From the NCBI GenBank assembly GCA_963921825.1, contig OY997588.1:133951203-134015202 (forward strand): a DNA stretch of 64,000 bases, in the 5' to 3' direction. The position numbers and the translations under genes are program-made. The DNA is from Erodium maritimum. Lineage: Eukaryota > Streptophyta > Magnoliopsida > Geraniales > Geraniaceae. Below the pieces are notes generated by a model that had not been told where the DNA came from, did not search any database, and saw only the letters and a list, made by a program, of their open reading frames with translations. Shown here piece by piece: positions 60,301-64,000 of the stretch; positions within the stretch are counted from its first letter, which is position 1; each line of letters starts with the position of its first letter.

Positions 60301-63300
60301 CTGTAGGCACAATTTCTCTAACTTGAAGTGTGTTTGGTCCTTTTGTAACTGGAAGGGTAATGCTCTTAAGGATGCTGGTAGGGTAGACGAAGCAATCCAG
60401 TGCTACAATGTAAGTTCATTCATCGTCATGCTGTGTTGCTTTTGTTCTTCATTTTTTTGCTTTCTTGTTTTTATTACACTTTTAACATCTTCAATCTTGG
60501 TGGTGTAGCAATGTCTTTCATTGCAACCGAACCATCCACAAGCTCTTACAAACCTTGGGAATATATACATGGAGTGGTACGTGGTCCTGCTGTGGGGATT
60601 ATTTAACATTTCTTGCTTTCTTGGTATGAGTTCTTGCAATACTGGATCTTCATAAGAGAAAATCGGGACATGCAGGAACGTGGCGAGTGCTGCTGCTTCA
60701 TACTATAAGGCTACACTGTCTGTGACGACAGGATTATCTGCCCCTTTCAACAATCTTGCTATAATCTATAAACAACAGGTAGTTAGAGATGATTGGTTTC
60801 AATCAACCCATTGATGCAAGAAGGATATCAGTATTGTACTGTTTTTTAACCTATCTTTGTAATGGAAGCTCATTCTAAAATCCTGGCCTAGCTTCTTATT
60901 TTACTGTTTGCTATGCCTTTTCTTACTTGTTTTGTCCTTTATTTCCATCAAGGGGAACTATGCAGATGCTATCTCTTGTTACAATGAGGTTCTTCGAATA
61001 GACCCCTTGGCAGCTGATGGGCTTGTCAATAGGGGGAACACATACAAGGAGATAGGCAGAGTGAGTGAAGCAATTCAGGATTATATTCAGGCTATTGCTG
61101 TCCAGCCAACTATGGCAGAAGCTCATGCCAATTTGGCTTCAGCTTATAAGGACAGGTATCACATTTTCCTTTTTTATATTGCTACTTTGTTCTTTTTCCT
61201 TTTCACTTTTTTATTACCCGGATTCAATATTCTTCAGAGGTTGCTTTCAACTTTTTAATTCTCAATATTTAAATGAGGCAGCTGGGGGAATCAAAAAATA
61301 TGTTGTAGTCTTATGTGCATTTGGCTGTATGTTTTTTTCTAAACTAAGAATCAATTTCTTGGGAGCCTTGTTTGTTGTAAATTTGTTTAATTGAAACAAT
61401 GCTGGGTCTACATATTTGAGATTGGGTAAAGCAAAACTACTGCGACATGATAATTTTAGTATTGGGCTTTGGCAACATCTTCGTAGATCTGTTGTGGTTC
61501 TTAGTAAATTTCCTTGCTTTGTTTTGTAGCGGACATGTAGAAGCTGCTATAAAGAGCTACAAACAGGCTTTGGTACTTCGACCTGAGTTTCCAGAAGCAA
61601 CTTGTAATCTCCTACATACGCTGCAGGTAAGCAAAATGGGATATTGGGAAGGTTCTACAATGGGAAATGTGGTCTGGTTTCTTGAAACTAATGATTATCC
61701 TTCTGTTTATATGAATCTGGTTGAGGCTGTGCATGAGAAAGTTTCGAAGCACTAAATATTTATATTTGAAAGTTCAATTGTCTTATGTGCACATGCTCAT
61801 TTTTTTAACTAACTTACAAAATTAAATATTTGAATATACTTTTGAATGTTTCCCTTCGAGGTTGTTGTGAGATGAGACACTTTGTAATGGTCTGGAGTCG
61901 GGACTCGGACAGTTCTTGCACCCTGCACATGTGTTTATGTGAAGAGTATTTAATAGTAATGTGTTTGTGTCGAATCTTCACTATGCAAAATGCCAAAATG
62001 TCTTGTCTGATATATTGAGCGCAACTGTTGCTGGTGCCTAATAGTGTTACTTCAGATCTCTAATATCTAAAATCTTATTTGGTGGCTGCCTAATGGGTTT
62101 TAATCTTTCAGTGTGTGTGCAGTTGGGAGGATCGTGATAAAATGTTTGCTGATGTTGAAGCGATTATCAGGAGACAGATCAATGTTAGAATCATGCTCTA
62201 CTTCTTACACATAATTAGTTCTTAAATCTTTTGAAGGGAATTTAATATAGTTACATTTCATTGTTATTACTAGTTAAATATTTAATAATATAAGTTATTG
62301 TGGTCAGATGTCAGTGCTTCCCAGTGTTCAGCCTTTTCATGCAATAGCGTACCCTATTGATCCAATGCTTGCACTTGAAATTAGGTAAACAATTATTATT
62401 GCATGTTACCATTGACAAGAACTGCTAGAGCTTTTTGAGTGTTCATTCATCTTGTGTTGCAGCCGTAAATATGCAGCACATTGTTCCATAGTGGCGTCAC
62501 GGTTTGCGCTTCTTCCCTTCAATCACCCTGCTCGAGTTCCTGTGAAATGTGAAGATGGAAGTGGGAGACTAAGAGTTGGGTATGTTTTGGGAATTTATGG
62601 CCGAGTTGTTTTACTTGTGTAAGCATTTCTTTTGATTAATTTTTGGGGCTTGCAGATATGTCAGCAGTGACTTTGGTAATCATCCCCTTTCTCACCTTAT
62701 GGGATCTGTATTTGGCATGCATAACAGGGAAAATGTTGAGGTTTGTGGTGAACTTAGATGGTATATCATGAATGCAACCTCTGGCTGTTGTCTTCTACTT
62801 TGGTTGACTTACCAATCTTTTGTTAGGTGTTCTGTTATGGGTTGAGTCCAAATGATGGCACTGAATGGAGACAACGTATTCAATCTGAAGCAGAGCACTT
62901 CATTGATGTCTCTGCCATGACATCTGATATGATTGCGAAACTGATTAACGAGGATAAGATACAGGTGTTAATCAATCTCAATGGCTATACAAAGGTATGC
63001 CTCTGTTTTAATGACTACTACCTCTTTTGCATGGAACTCAACTATTTTGAGTAACTGTAGTTGCTTCTTTTTTTTTGCCATCGGAGGCCTGAGAACACCA
63101 CATGAATAAATATAGTTTCTGCTAATTCAACTATTTCAGTACTTGAAACCTGTTTGTGCCATTATGAGCTCAAGAACACTGGTCAAATAGCAGTTAGATT
63201 CTCTGGTTCACCAATGGCATAAGTTTTAAAAGATCTGACTTCACTGCTTTGCCCTATATAATTCTGTTCATGGCTTCTGTTTTTGGTTGGAAGCTGGGAC

Positions 63301-64000
63301 GTGTTTATCAATCAAGTTCTTCTTTTAAACTTGAGTGACAAATGTATGAGTTCTTTCATTAGTAGTCGGACTACTACTTTACGGGACGATTAAAGGCTGT
63401 ATTAGGATAATGATTGCATATTTTCATAGTACAAATATTTTCTTGAAACAAGCAATTAATACAAGTGAAACAAATGATTGCTTATAGGCCTCTTAGCCTA
63501 GCCATTCATTTGGCTTTAAAATGCGTATACATTTTACTTTGTTCATTACCCTTAGTTATTTTCGTGATGTTACTTTGAGTTGCCTAATTATTCTTAGCCT
63601 TTTAATACAATTTTATCCTGATTCTGATTATGTGAGTTTTGACTCTTATTAGAGGTCCATTCTCTATTGAAGTGTAAGACATCAAACTTTTGGTAATGCA
63701 ATTTTGTAGTAACTCAATTGCATATGTTAATGTGCAGGGGGCCAGAAATGAAATATTTGCTATGCAGCCTGCACCTATACAGGTTTCTTACATGGGTTTC
63801 CCTGGGACCACTGGGGCCGCTTACATTGATTACTTGGTCACTGATGAGGTGGGTACTAGCTTTGTATTCAATTTTGAACACTCATTTTATTCTCTTCTTT
63901 GTCTAATATATTGTCTTGCTTTTTCGCAGTTTGTTTCACCATTACAGTACTCCCATATTTATTCTGAAAAACTTGTCCATCTTCCTCATTGCTACTTTGT
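54376..64000 (+). CDS. SEC: SECRET AGENT: O-linked N-acetylglucosamine transferase, 5' three-quarters
   Basis: SEC transfers GlcNAc from UDP-GlcNAc to Ser/Thr of nuclear and cytosolic proteins (in plants including DELLA proteins). Exons: 54376-54520, 56607-56752, 56912-57010, 57099-57149, 57711-57827, 58528-58584, 59058-59177, 59364-59426, 59509-59587, 60141-60250, 60356-60409, 60509-60576, 60676-60778, 60953-61155, 61530-61626, 62112-62183, 62308-62384, 62463-62579, 62656-62740, 62827-62994, 63738-63848, 63930 onward. All are GT-AG and in phase, giving 737 residues before the edge (Arabidopsis SEC about 977). After a short Ser/Pro-rich N-terminus come about 12 TPRs (residues about 50-500; NLGNxYKxxGxxxEAIxCYxxAL), then the linker and the start of the catalytic domain: [18 protein letters not shown] with the active-site-region His, [50 protein letters not shown]. 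It looks intact. SPINDLY, the related O-fucosyltransferase, is excluded by these SEC-type sequences. Confidence 0.96.
55186..55700 (+). repeat. Diverged direct repeat in SEC intron 1
   Basis: About 200 bases at 55186-55420 (ATATCCAGA..., AAGTTACCAAACACAC, GTTCCTCTGTGGTTTTCACAA, GGTCATGGTAAAAATTT) recur at 55488-55690 (ATATCCAGA, AAGTTACCGAACTCAC, GTTCCTCCGTGTCTTTCACAA, GGTCATGGTAGAGATTT), in the same orientation, with perhaps 75-80% match. An old local duplication or two copies of a repeat. Confidence 0.7.
55841..56508. mobile_element. PIF/Harbinger-type MITE in SEC intron 1
   Basis: The left end GAGCACGCACAACGC and the inverse of the right end (GAGCATGTACAATGC) form imperfect terminal inverted repeats. 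A TAA target duplication flanks both sides (55838-55840, 56509-56511). TAA duplications with GAGCAT-like ends are typical of PIF/Harbinger MITEs. It is 668 bases long, with no transposase. The left third is GC-rich (many CG dinucleotides), unlike the AT-rich intron around it. Confidence 0.8.

Overview
The window is plant (angiosperm) nuclear DNA. Its host genes have many GT-AG introns, and most of the rest is nested retrotransposons: Ty3/gypsy chromoviruses, a Ty1/copia remnant, ORF1-bearing plant LINEs, short oligo-A retroposons and MITEs. I cannot name the species. The proteins fit a eudicot or an early-diverging angiosperm.

Layout. 1-9.1 kb: a Ty3/gypsy chromovirus fossil (E1) whose 5' LTR is interrupted by an inverted related LTR that runs off the left edge. 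9.2-11.9 kb: copia pol remnant. 12.5-13.5 kb: short retroposon R1. 15.2-15.7 kb: LINE reverse-transcriptase tail. 16.55-19.17 kb: an intact five-exon GDSL esterase/lipase gene. 19.5-24.9 kb: an inverted solo LTR with a second solo LTR inserted in it, both with 5-bp target duplications. 25.1-27.1 kb: LINE ORF1, minus strand. 27.3-27.8 kb: intron-bearing ribosomal protein eL42 (RPL44) pseudogene. 28.1-38.7 kb: a nest of LINE derivatives (two copies of one family without ORF2, plus one with an RRM) and three more short retroposons (R2-R4). 38.75-53.24 kb: a 14.5-kb chromovirus-derived element (E3) with LTRs about 1% different, a strongly decayed interior, and two solo LTRs of another family inserted in opposite orientation. 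54.4 kb to the right edge: the first 22 exons of SECRET AGENT (SEC), the plant O-GlcNAc transferase.

Only two host genes look functional: the GDSL enzyme (secreted, lipid/ester metabolism) and SEC (nucleo-cytoplasmic protein glycosylation). They are on the same strand but about 35 kb of repeats lies between them, and nothing links their functions. Each carries a MITE in an intron.

Most notable observations: (1) the long LTRs here are mosaics, with two unlike left halves and two unlike right halves occurring in all four combinations; (2) the leader of E3 holds about twelve short hairpins with the same loop and stems that change in a compensating way; (3) E3 was inserted recently although its coding interior is ancient and broken, so it was probably moved in trans; (4) two copies of one LINE family share the same ORF1-to-3'UTR structure with no ORF2; (5) four 1.0-1.4 kb oligo-A retroposons without reverse transcriptase sit in the 12.5-35 kb interval.
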